From positions 475,744,900 to 475,808,899 of the forward strand of contig NC_081406.1 in the NCBI RefSeq assembly GCF_030272615.1: a stretch of DNA of 64,000 nucleotides. The letters run 5' to 3'. Origin of the DNA: Cryptomeria japonica. Its lineage: Eukaryota > Streptophyta > Pinopsida > Cupressales > Cupressaceae. This document shows positions 43,315 to 52,790 of the stretch, one piece after another. Within the stretch, counting starts at the first letter, position 1; every line of letters begins with the position of its first letter. The translations under genes and the position numbers were made by a program. The notes below the pieces were generated by a model, which did not search any database, was not told the origin of the DNA, and saw only the letters and a program-made list of their open reading frames with translations.

Positions 43315-45975
43315 ATGACAGGGTTGTTTAGAAATAAACAAGCAGGAAAAGAATTTGAACAAACACCTTCAAGGAGTTCCAGACAGTCTAAGGGTACAAC
43401 TCCTTCAACAAGTACAAGGAGAAGGTCTCCTGCCAAGACATTCAATGATATAGTTATGAACAACTATGATAAGTATTGCTCTCTTCCTAAAAAGATACGT
43501 GACCACCTTTCCTTCACACAATTCATGGGTGTACCAGTTGAAGATGACTTGATGTTTTCAAGTCCATGTCATCAACCAAGAACAAAACAAGAGTCAATTG
43601 AGAGCAAGGGAAGCAAAGGAAGAGGAGCAGATATGATGTTTACCAGTGAGATTGGTAGGAAACTATTTGAAGATTTTGAGAGACATGTAGATCCAATTGG
43701 TGCCTCTTTGGTTGGTTACAACGCTGTCCCATCATTTTTGGTGGAAGATGTGAAGGAAGAGTTTGTAACTTCAAGCAATACACAAGACATTCATGAGAGG
43801 TTTGATGAGTTTTCAGATTGCCCAAAGACTGATTTTGAATCAGCAATTGATGAAGAACATGAGGTTGAAATGGACAGCGTAAGTTTGGATTCATTTGTCA
43901 CACTACTTCCTCTTCTCAATTGGGAAGACCATGAGGAAAGTCGAAATTTAATGGTGTGTAGTGAATCCAAAGATTTGTCACCACAGTATGATCATAATTC
44001 TGAAGTCCATAACAGCAGTGACGTAACTTATCTTCCTCAAGATATGACAGCCTTTGGTCATGAAGAGAATAGAGATTTGCATTCTACATTTGCGGGTGCT
44101 TATGGTACAAGCATGGGTTATGCTGATGCAAATAATACAACTCACCATAAGTCTGATTTTGTGTACTTTGGGGCAGCTGATATAAAACATTGCCAAAAGT
44201 TGAACGAAGATTGGTTACATAGAGCTGCCCAAGCAAAAACGCTTGCTGCCCAAGCAAGACACCACCTCCAAAGAGTCAAAGAGCGTCACAATCGGTTAGA
44301 TGACGCAAGGATACAAAGAGAATCATCCATTAGATCTTTATTTCTTCCAAGGGAAGAAAAGGACAACGAAGATATATTGAATGGAAATAGAAATCAGTTT
44401 GATTTTCTGAGTTTGATCAGCAATTTTCCTTCATCTAATGAGTCAAATTTGAAACCTTGCATTGAGAACATTCAAGTTGGGAAGACTAGGTGTGAAGTTT
44501 ATGAGTTGTTAGGTGGCATTCATAGTGGACCAGCCACTGAAGGTTTATCCATGTTGCAGAACAAAAACATCTACTATTCATTTGTGGACTTGTCACCTCT
44601 TTCATATGATAGGGCAGCGATGTACTTATTAATTGGTGACTCAGTTTTCTTAGATGTGATAGTGGGCTATGAAGATCAGCGTGTAAGAGACTATATTTGG
44701 TGCATGGCTAAACAATATATTTATTTGGCATCCTCCAATGAAGACATACTAACTTGTGGAGAAATTGGGCAAGTTGCAGCCGCTGATCAAAGGTTTTGGA
44801 GAGGTTTCCATCACACTTTGCTTGTTGGAAATTGTCTTATTGATGGGTCCATTTCAACATTGAAGATTGGTGGTATTTATGGTTTCACAGTGGCTATAGA
44901 GAGACATGGTATCGAGGATGCCTCTTACTATCATTGTCTCTTCATGACAGATGGATGTGGATTTAGTTTTATTTGGGATCCAGGTGTTGATTCATTTGAT
45001 ACAGCGTCTTATAGGGATTATAGTATGTTGCTCCAAATATTAAGATTATATGGCACTTATATCAGAGGAGAGCAGCAGGAGCAGTTTATGTCCTACAGGT
45101 GGTTTGTGTGGGATCATGGTATAGACATGTGTAGTACCTTCCTTTCATGGATCCTACATGGGTTGCTTCACTTCAGATGTATAGATGTACTCGTGGGTGT
45201 ACAATGGTTGTTGACACTTGGACGGTATGTTCGGAATATCACGAGGATGGAGCTGGAGTTTACCCACTATCCATCTCAGTTTATCGAGCAGAGTGGGACG
45301 ACAGTTGATCCACAGGTTGATTGTCATCAGATAGCTGGCGTGGATGAGTTATGTGATGTTACTCCTAGTGAGTACTTTGAGCCAGTTGATGTGGCAATTT
45401 CACCTGATTCTCTAGACAGGGTGATTGTTTCATTGCTAGTTGGTGATTACATATTTTTATATGCCAGCCTGGACAGTGATGATTTTAGTCAGTATTATAT
45501 ATTGTCTAGTGAGTTGGCATTAGATCTTCCGGCACATCAGCAGCAGTGTGTGGCAGTTGTGTGTCACTTGTGTCAGATGGGGTCAGATCACAGAGGGTCT
45601 TCCATGGATTGGCATTCATTGGATATTATGACGGATGTTATGCATGTTGGTGATCACAGACACACTAGTGATCTTGGCATTTATGGATATTTGATCTATG
45701 GAGATGATATAGTTTTCCATTGCTCACTTGAGGTATTCAGCGGGAGCTATGCTTCGCTCTGGGACCCAGACAGTGTTGATTTGACAGCACGGGTGCTTCA
45801 GCATTTTGAGGAGCCATTCCAAACCGGGACATTGCATGTTGTTTATATCAGAGATGAGCAGCAGTTACATGCAATGATTTGTTTACATCTTATTTGGGAT
45901 GGTGGAGGATTGGTGTTTCAGTTGCTTGTGGGCAAGCAACTCCGAGAGGGGAGGCTTGTCATGTCCCCTTTCTAG
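43315..45975 (+). CDS. unrecognised 886-residue protein of the non-autonomous LTR element
   Basis: The open frame extends from 43186. I prefer the ATG at 43315 (MTGLFRNKQAGKEFEQ), since the first ATG (43186) lies in the LTR and the frame crosses the PBS. It ends at a TAG at 45973-45975, inside the 3' LTR. Residues 1-60 are basic and Ser/Thr-rich (SRSSRQSKGTT). An acidic stretch follows. A helical, coiled-coil-like run (AAQAKTLAAQARHHLQRVKE) lies near 345-385. Two related ~180-residue units lie at about 435-615 and 700-872. They share LL(I/V)GD-(V/I)FL, IYG, F(I/L)WD and (Y/V)IR(G/D)EQQ-(Q/L) motifs. No enzyme motif is seen. In such elements a single ORF is often gag-like, but I cannot place it in a family. 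It has no internal stop, unlike almost everything else here. Confidence 0.85.
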   Translation: MTGLFRNKQAGKEFEQTPSRSSRQSKGTTPSTSTRRRSPAKTFNDIVMNNYDKYCSLPKKIRDHLSFTQFMGVPVEDDLMFSSPCHQPRTKQESIESKGSKGRGADMMFTSEIGRKLFEDFERHVDPIGASLVGYNAVPSFLVEDVKEEFVTSSNTQDIHERFDEFSDCPKTDFESAIDEEHEVEMDSVSLDSFVTLLPLLNWEDHEESRNLMVCSESKDLSPQYDHNSEVHNSSDVTYLPQDMTAFGHEENRDLHSTFAGAYGTSMGYADANNTTHHKSDFVYFGAADIKHCQKLNEDWLHRAAQAKTLAAQARHHLQRVKERHNRLDDARIQRESSIRSLFLPREEKDNEDILNGNRNQFDFLSLISNFPSSNESNLKPCIENIQVGKTRCEVYELLGGIHSGPATEGLSMLQNKNIYYSFVDLSPLSYDRAAMYLLIGDSVFLDVIVGYEDQRVRDYIWCMAKQYIYLASSNEDILTCGEIGQVAAADQRFWRGFHHTLLVGNCLIDGSISTLKIGGIYGFTVAIERHGIEDASYYHCLFMTDGCGFSFIWDPGVDSFDTASYRDYSMLLQILRLYGTYIRGEQQEQFMSYRWFVWDHGIDMCSTFLSWILHGLLHFRCIDVLVGVQWLLTLGRYVRNITRMELEFTHYPSQFIEQSGTTVDPQVDCHQIAGVDELCDVTPSEYFEPVDVAISPDSLDRVIVSLLVGDYIFLYASLDSDDFSQYYILSSELALDLPAHQQQCVAVVCHLCQMGSDHRGSSMDWHSLDIMTDVMHVGDHRHTSDLGIYGYLIYGDDIVFHCSLEVFSGSYASLWDPDSVDLTARVLQHFEEPFQTGTLHVVYIRDEQQLHAMICLHLIWDGGGLVFQLLVGKQLREGRLVMSPF
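45944..45956 (+). promoter_or_regulatory. polypurine tract candidate
   Basis: gagaggggagg and two further bases directly precede the 3' LTR start. It lies within the coding frame of the large ORF. Confidence 0.6.
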
Positions 45976-47373
45976 AGTGGACATCGGAGACGGAGGAGTT
46001 GGCCTATCATTGGAGTCTCGTAGGCTAGCAGAGGTTGATTGGGACTCATTCAGTGCATATAGTGATTGGATTTTGGCTTTACAGGCAGTTTGGAGCCAGT
46101 TTGGAGCAGTTCCTAGATTTTAGGGGGTATCCCTAAATTTTAGGAGGTCGTGACAGTTGCCAGTTGTGAGGTTATTCATGACCTTTTAGATGGTTTCAGT
46201 TTCAGGAGATTTGGGTGTGTTTCCTAGTTTCTAGGAGCATCCCTAGATTTTAGGGATGAGACTGCCAGTTGATCCATGATTTCCGACTTCAGTCACAGAC
46301 AAGTGGCAAATTCCGTTTCAGGTTTTTGGAGTCATTTGAGCCTTCTACAGCTATTTGGGATATATTTTTAATATATTTAAATATTTCTTAAGTTAGCGTT
46401 TAATTATTTAAATAAGGCTATGTTTATAGCCATTTTGGAGTGATAAGGGCTTTTTGGCCTCATCTAGATGCGTATCCCTTGGTGTGATAGCTTGTTGGAA
46501 AGGTCTTGGACTTTTCTAAATATTTCTCTTTTGACTCAGATCCTTTCGATGAACGGATTTCTTTATATTTGAAAAAAGGTCATTTTCTATGCACTTGACA
46601 ACTTAAAATGAGAAATATAACATTTTAACCCTAAACGCGCCATTGAGTCACTTTTAGGGTTTGAGCTTAGTGGGAAGGTGTTATAAGGAAGTTGAGACCT
46701 AATTCTTATTATCTTTTACACATTTTACATCTTGGATTTGAGATTTGGCTCTGGAAGAGCTTTTCAGCATCTGGGACGCCAACCCCAATGCCTTGCCTGT
46801 TTGGGACGTAGCCCCCAATACAGTGGTTTGGATTTGTTTGCAGCTATTAGCATCTTGGAGATTGTACGGCATTCTTTCTGGAGGTTCAGCAATTCTGACA
46901 GAGTTCAGCGTGGGGTTTGGGGTTTCTAACCAGTTGGGTGTACTTGGCAGCCGTACGGCTGTACCTGGCAGCCACTTTCCTTCCCACGTGCAGCACTTGG
47001 AGGGCTGGAATCTTGCCACAACTTCATTCCTAGTTATGTTACTCTTTCAGCATCCAGGTTGGAATTATTCCTGATTGTAATCTTCCTGAAATTATTGGAA
47101 ATCTTCATCTGGTCAAATATTTGATTTTATATTCAGAAATCTGCCTTGAATCGAATTTGTTTTGGCTGTATATGAACTTCATTTTCAGTACTTTGTTCAT
47201 GTACTTGTACTTCATTATTTACTTGTTGAAAAATCATCAAAATACAAAAAGAATTCAACCCTTCTGCAACTTCTGTCTATTTCTGAAAGAAAATATTAAT
47301 AAGCAGGAAAAATCAATTTAAATAAATAAAAATTACAGCAGATTGGTAAAAGAGATCCATCAAGGATCTTTCA
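45957..47373 (+). repeat. 3' LTR, 1417 bp
   Basis: It has the same length and ends as the 5' LTR. The first 19 bases encode the last codons and stop of the large ORF. Confidence 0.93.
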
Positions 47374-47378
47374 TACCA

Positions 47379-49320
47379 CAAGGTGGAATCAAGTCCTCTC
47401 AAAAATTGCATTGAAAATTATGCCTTTAGGTTGCTCACATATAGATGCAACCCAAAGCATAAGTCCAAGCTAAGTAACCAAGACTTATCCTCAACCCCAT
47501 TTGTGGATCTTAAAAATGTAGAGGATTGGAGATGAAGCAACTCTCGAATATGATCCTTTGGCTCATGATATGTGCTTGCTATAGTCTATACCTCTTGTAT
47601 TTATGCATGATGAGGCTAGGTAATGTGTATTGATCAATATTCTATCTCCTCTATGTGTATTTCCCAAATTCAAGGCGAAGTCGTAATAAGCTCCCAAGAT
47701 GCAAGTATATGCTCCTCTACTACAAGTGGATCCTCATGGCTTGTAAGATTTGAGGTCCATACTCGGGCTACTCATCTTGGTGAAAACTCTGAAAGTGATA
47801 TGACCCTTCCTTCCATTTCCTACACCCTATTTTCTAACCCACACCTCATAACCTTTACCTCACTTCCTATCATTATTACCTTCCATCTACCTTTCATATC
47901 CCCTATCTTAACCTCCTCCACTTTCCTACATCCTATCCTAAACCTTAACCTCATACACACTTACTTTTACTTCACCTACCTAACCCCATTCCATCCTTCA
48001 CATCCTTTTATCTCCCCCCATTCACTTTCCGACCTTCCAAACCCCTGACATATCCTAACTTACTCTTTCACCATTACATCCTTCATCACTTACCTCCCTA
48101 TCTTATCCTAACCCACACCTCATAACCTTATACCTCTCAACTTCCATTTTATACCACCTTCCTAATGGTACACTTATGCTCCCTTCCAAAACACCGACAA
48201 AAAATAGCACTTGATCACTACACAGTGCTCTCATGGTTCTACAACAGAGATTTTCTGTCACAACCATATATACCAACATCCATAATTAGGATATATTTTA
48301 CATAATGGCACTCGATCATGCAGGTTTAGGTCATCCCTCTCCTTAATTAGGATATATTTTAAATATGGAAAGTAGTGTTAATATGTTTACTATATTGTTC
48401 ATTATTTAAAATGCAGTGTTTAATTAATACATGATTGTAGGATTGTTCAACGGTTTAGGTCTTGTAAGAAATTCTTCTTTTAAATCGATCATATCATATT
48501 ACAGAAACCTCTCACCATCTCTGCTATTGGCAATTAATCTGATAAATCTATAATAACCTTTGAATCTAAATATTTGACTATGTATAACAATGAATTTGTT
48601 GATTATACCCTACCTTTTTTCTTCAACTGGATCTTGTAATGCCCAATTTAGAGTGAAACGATGATAATTGAAATGGCCGCCCTGACAAACACATTCTTGC
48701 AGCAATTAAACCGACACAGGGAACCTATGTCCGCCTCCCTCCTTCGTGTTCATCGGGGTATGGCCCAACAATAACTTCTCGACTTACTAGACTCCCACCT
48801 GCGACTTCTTGAGCGTGTAATCGATCCGGATTCTTTCGTCGGAATCGGCATGGAAGGAACCACTTCATTCCGCAGTTGGAGCATTTGTGGCATAAAGGTC
48901 CTATCGGGAACCAACCATTTGACTCGATTCGGTTTATTCTGTTGTAGTGTCGAAGCATCCGTCCAGAAGCAAGATGTGGGCAAGGAACGCAATGCATTAT
49001 GACAAGAAGCTATCTCCTTCAGACATCCGAGTGGTGACTGCAATTAGGAGGTTGAGCCCTGACGTCGTGTGAATTAGATTTATTCTTTCTCCCCGATCGA
49101 TCGAGCGCATAAACAACCTGATCCGATATCTTTGTCCCGCAAGCATCCAATCAACGCATAAATAACCTATCCCTTTTCATACGAGAAAGAGCGCCTAACC
49201 TGATCTCTTTGTTCAGATGAGCGCATCGGCATGTCGATCGAATGCATCCCGATCGGGCCATACACTAGTAGTATAGCTAGGATAGCTGGTATTTTGTGAT
49301 GGTAGAGGCGGGATCTATGA
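47379..49320. other. CACTA internal sequence, no gene recognised
   Basis: 47379-48200 is CT-rich, with a 141-codon plus frame (47623-48048) that is mostly Pro/Ser/Leu/Thr and not convincing. At 48641 a ttgtaatgcccaattt start resembles an LTR end. 48720-49260 contains open minus frames without a known motif. A poly-T tract lies at about 49327-49345. Confidence 0.35.
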
Positions 49321-49339
49321 AATGACTTGGTCTTTTTTT

Positions 49340-49500
49340 TTTTTTTTAAGTAATGCCCGCGGTCGTCGGAATTTCGACGAATGCGGGTACTTTTTCTAAA
49401 AAAGCACAAATGTCATTGCCAATTCCTTCTCCGTCGAAACCAAATGTTGCATTATCGTCGGAATTCCAACGAAATCGGGCATTTTTTAAAAAAAAAATCA
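49340..49500. repeat. right subterminal GTCGGAATT motif cluster of the CACTA element
   Basis: gtcggaatttcgacga, gtcggaattccaacga, ctccgtcgaaac and tgtcagaatttt occur close together before the terminus. They match in style the cluster at 28920-29220. Confidence 0.7.
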
Positions 49501-49557
49501 AATTTGATCACAATATACCTTCTCTGTCAGAATTTTAGGCCAAATGTATTAGTGAAT

Positions 49558-49897
49558 CCTTGACAGAGGGATAGAGATCGAAACAGATGTGGATGTTGAA
49601 GAATTGGAAGACAGGATCAAGATTGTTTTTTGCAAAGAGGAGAACATGGTCACAGAAAAGGAGCAAGATCAGAGGTATGCTACTATGTTCCTGATCGAGA
49701 AAACAAAAGAGCTAGAGCCTGGATGGTAAATGACCCTTCTTGCAACTTTTGATCAAGTCCTTCACTTGGAAGAACGAATGAAGAACCTGCATGAGATTCC
49801 CATTGCTGAGATCGAGGGGATTACATCCAGATTCATTGAATATGCCAGAAGAGAACATAGAAAAGGGAACAAAATTCTAAATGAGAAGTTGCTATAA
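49558..49897 (+). pseudogene. second gag-only gene copy, right fragment
   Basis: This continues the protein cut at 28897. Readable pieces include EELEDRIKIVFCKEEN, ATMFLIEKTKELEPGW, FDQVLHLEERMKNL and EIPIAEIEGITSRF. These match the C-terminal ~115 residues of the minus-strand copy and end at a TAA at about 49897. A frameshift lies just after the insertion point and a TAA follows EPGW. The 3' LTR starts at 49900. Confidence 0.85.
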
Positions 49898-49899
49898 GA

Positions 49900-50961
49900 T
49901 GACGTGGCAACTCTATTTCCATTGGGCTATGTTTCCTCGTTATTTGTACCAATTTCTATTGGCTATGGATTGATAATGTTTATCTAAATGGGGTCTTTTT
50001 TGTAACAAACCCTAATTAGGGTTTAGGTGTCAAAATCTTAGCCTTTGATCTTCTTTAGATCCAGGCTGTTTATTGTATTTGAGAGTGCTATATAAGCCCT
50101 CACCCAGTTCATTTTAGAGGGTTAGAGTTAGAAAAAAGAGAAATAAGATTAAGATTGTTAGCAGCAGAGAAAGAAGTAGTGAAGAGAGAAAGTTGAACAA
50201 TTGTTGTTTTATTTTGCTATGAGATCAATGAAATATTGAAGTCATGGTGTTTTATTGCAATCCTTGTGGCCATCTTCATGGTTGTTTATCTTCTTGAATC
50301 ACTCTTAGTAAACTTAGTACTTAAGTTTTAGAATTAGATTGAAGGACGAATGTTATGTTTGATCTTTGGTAAAACTCATAGTCCAAACCACTAGCTCCTT
50401 ACTGATTGTAAGTACGCCTTGTGTGGTCAACTGGAGATATTAAGATTGTTTAAGAGTTCAATCATTATTAGAGATATTGATATGTATCTTAGTGATAGTA
50501 TCTATCCCATTGATGATTCGAAAATCATTGAATCCCCTTAGAAGATCGCACCAATTCCAGTAAAGTTGTAATCTTTTGGCAATACTAAAATTGGTAGAGT
50601 TTTATCAAGACCAGTCCTCATTTAGTCATTCCTAGGATTAGTTTAGTATCGCCTCCTTAAAACCCTTATCTTTTGCCTTTTTTGAAACATCAGTTAGTAT
50701 TAGGAGAATTCTGTTTCCTCATTGAAAAGTAGTTGCAAGAACAAGCTTTCCCAGAGTACGTAAGGCCCCTTGTAAAACAACAAACACAACGACCACTGGT
50801 GTTTATCCACGAGTAGAGAACCTACATAATAGAACCTTGGAGTTTCTCCGATTGATCCTTCTGCGAAATCTTCAGCATCCGGGGAGCTTTATTCAAGAGA
50901 GGATAAGATACCTCTGGGTATTTTATTTTGTGTTTGGTCATGTACAAAAGTCACATCAACA
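49900..50961 (+). mobile_element. LTR (~1.06 kb) downstream of the plus-strand gag-only copy
   Basis: It begins TGACGTGGCAAC and ends CACATCAACA. It has aaccctaattagggttt (about 50010-50026) and a TATA box at about 50089, matching 18450-19496 in reverse. Repeated cases of short exon-like sequence follow the TATA. Confidence 0.55.
50089..50096 (+). promoter_or_regulatory. TATA box of the LTR
   Basis: ctatataagccctcac, about 65 bp after the aaccctaattagggttt block region. Confidence 0.45.
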
Positions 50962-51477
50962 CGTCCATTGTTTATGCATTAACTTGAATGGTGATCAATG
51001 TTCGATGATAATGATTTGAATATCTTTGAGTTATCCCTTAGAAGATTGCACTAAGTTTGTGTCAAATTGTTCAAGTTGACGGTGAGACCTCGCCTAGTAG
51101 GATTCTATCTAATCATTCACCCATATTCTTGCATTCTAGGCTTTAAAATACAGTTCCTCAACCCTTCATCTTTTGCCCTTTTTTTCAATTCAAACTAATT
51201 TAGGACAAAAGCATCACAAGATTGCAATATCAGTTGATCAAGTTCCAGCGATTCAAGCATTCAACAATTCAACATAAGTCCCCTTGTGATACCAGCAATC
51301 ACATCAACCAATGGAACTTATCCACACGTCGTGACCCGACATACTAGAACCTTGGAGCTGTCTCAAGTGATCCTTAAACCAATCTTCAGCATTTGAGAAG
51401 CTTTGTTCAAGAGAGGATAAGATACTTTTGTGTATTTTATTTTGTGTTAGCATGTGCATAAAAAACACATCAATAGG
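50962..51477 (+). repeat. diverged second copy of the LTR 3' portion
   Basis: Blocks such as ttagaagattgcactaa, caagagaggataagatac and attttattttgtgtt recur in the order seen in 50500-50961, ending cacatcaata. It is a partial tandem copy of the LTR end. Confidence 0.6.
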
Positions 51478-51936
51478 ACGACTATATAAAAATAGGGAAA
51501 ATTAAAATATATACGGAAATTTAAAATTTCCATATGAAAACATGGATAAAGCATGCACCTATACATTATAGAACCTTAACATATAAGAACTAGCACATGT
51601 CTTATGCCAAATTTGTGTTAAATTGAGAGTCAAAGTCAATTTGCTTATAGAATTCATTGTCAAAATTCACTGTCAATATGTAGAATTTATGGGGATGTCC
51701 CCTAGGAGTCCCCTATCCCTAGGATGTCCCCGGGACGGGGACACTTGAAAAAAATACCGGGCACGCGTGCCCACGTAACATAGGAATATTCTACATATTG
51801 CCAAGTGAGCTCCTTGAATCACCTTTTATACTTTTCTCTCCCAAACTTTCTAGAAGACATTTTAAAATACACTTTTAGTAAAATGGTTTTTTTTGCTCCA
51901 AAAGATCCTATTTATGGAATAGTAATAATATATGAT
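51478..51936. other. no gene; GGGGAC-rich segment at 51690-51790
   Basis: AT-rich sequence with a gtcccc/ggggac-rich block and gtaacatagg, the inverse counterpart in style of 17636-17800. No terminus is fixed. Confidence 0.35.
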
Positions 51937-52327
51937 ATACAATGTCCCCTTAATATGTATTTGTGATTTAAAACTTTAATTTCACCTGAGATAAGCAACT
52001 TATCTTAGTAAAATAATTAAATTAAAGCCAATAATACACTTGAGTTGCGGAATTTGTGAGAAAGGATCAGAATAAAAAATTTGACCAAATTGGAATGATA
52101 TTGATAATGAATAACTAAAACTGGGGCCGATTGGGTCACTATAAATAGACACTTTCTCCAAGAATCTTTCAGAACACACTAGAATCTAGAAATCACTTCA
52201 AAAAATGTCATAGGAGTCCTCAAGATCACTTGAGCTTAGTGCAAACAACAAACATCCATTTTGACAAGGTTAACTATCACCGAGAAAGGAGGTAACCCCA
52301 AATTGAAGTGACAAAAAATGGGGACAT
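51937..52327 (+). mobile_element. short LTR candidate ending GGGGACATTACA
   Basis: The end ggggacattaca (about 52316-52327) is the inverse of TGTAATGTCCCC. A matching tacaatgtcccc lies at about 51937. A TATA-like ctataaatag lies at about 52139. No target duplication was seen. Confidence 0.4.
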
Positions 52328-52790
52328 TACATTGTGTATCCTTTGCCTTGTATTTGCACCATTACACTAAATTAGAATTTTTAATTTTGAACTTTCTTTA
52401 CATTGGTGCATGCCACCACATTGATGATCACATTTTTATTCTTCTTTGGAATGGCACACCTTGTCTCTATTACATTAAGTCTCAATTGTTTGAAACTTTG
52501 ACTTATATAGGTGTAGGTCCAATCTTTGTTGGTTGTTTCATGAGCCTATTAGAGTTATAAAAGAATCAATAGGACAATGCACAATAGACAAGATTTGAAA
52601 ACATGTGAAAGGGTAGATAAATGAATATTTGATAAAATACAAAGTTTTCGTATTGGTACAACACTACGAATGCCAATAAACAACGAACAGCTTACAAAAC
52701 GACTGGAAAAAACCAGTCAACCGAAAGGACAGCAAAAGAAAGGAACAACAGAGCAGAAAAAACTAGAGAAAACACAACACAACTAAAAAG
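52328..52790. other. no recognisable gene
   Basis: This includes an 80-codon plus frame (52318-52560) rich in hydrophobic residues but with no known motif. It is probably chance. Confidence 0.35.

Larger units (their letters stand above)
41800..47373 (+). mobile_element. young non-autonomous LTR retrotransposon with a single large ORF, TSD TACCA
   Basis: 5-bp duplications TACCA lie at 41795-41799 and 47374-47378. Two LTRs of 1417 bp each (41800-43216 and 45957-47373) differ at only about eight positions that I can count, so insertion is recent. The PBS TGGTATCAGAGC is at 43218-43229. A purine-rich gagaggggagg precedes the 3' LTR. The internal part is only 2740 bp and codes one long ORF without protease, RT or integrase. 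It must be moved in trans. Confidence 0.95.
28898..49554. mobile_element. CACTA-type transposon (~20.7 kb with nested insertions), TSD AAT
   Basis: The left terminus is CACTAGTACATTTGGGCC. The right terminus is the inverse of CACTAATACATTTGGCC. The 3-bp target duplication AAT lies at 28895-28897 and 49555-49557. Subterminal regions on both sides hold many GTCGG/CCGAC palindromic motifs (28920-29220 and 49350-49480), the usual transposase-binding arrangement in this superfamily. The gag-only gene is continuous across the insertion. Subtracting the copia (5.1 kb) and the other LTR element (5.6 kb) leaves about 10 kb. No TNPA- or TNPD-like gene is seen, so it is non-autonomous. It carries captured DRM methyltransferase sequence. 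Confidence 0.85.

Noticed and set aside
47623-48048. 141-codon plus-strand ORF
   Set aside because: CT-rich low-complexity sequence; the Pro/Ser/Leu/Thr-rich product shows no domain.
17636-51790. Inverted cctatgttac / gtaacatagg with GGGGAC-rich sequence at both sides as ends of a 34-kb element
   Set aside because: Flanking sequence gives no target duplication. The blocks differ after the first ten bases, so they are more likely separate members of one repeat family.
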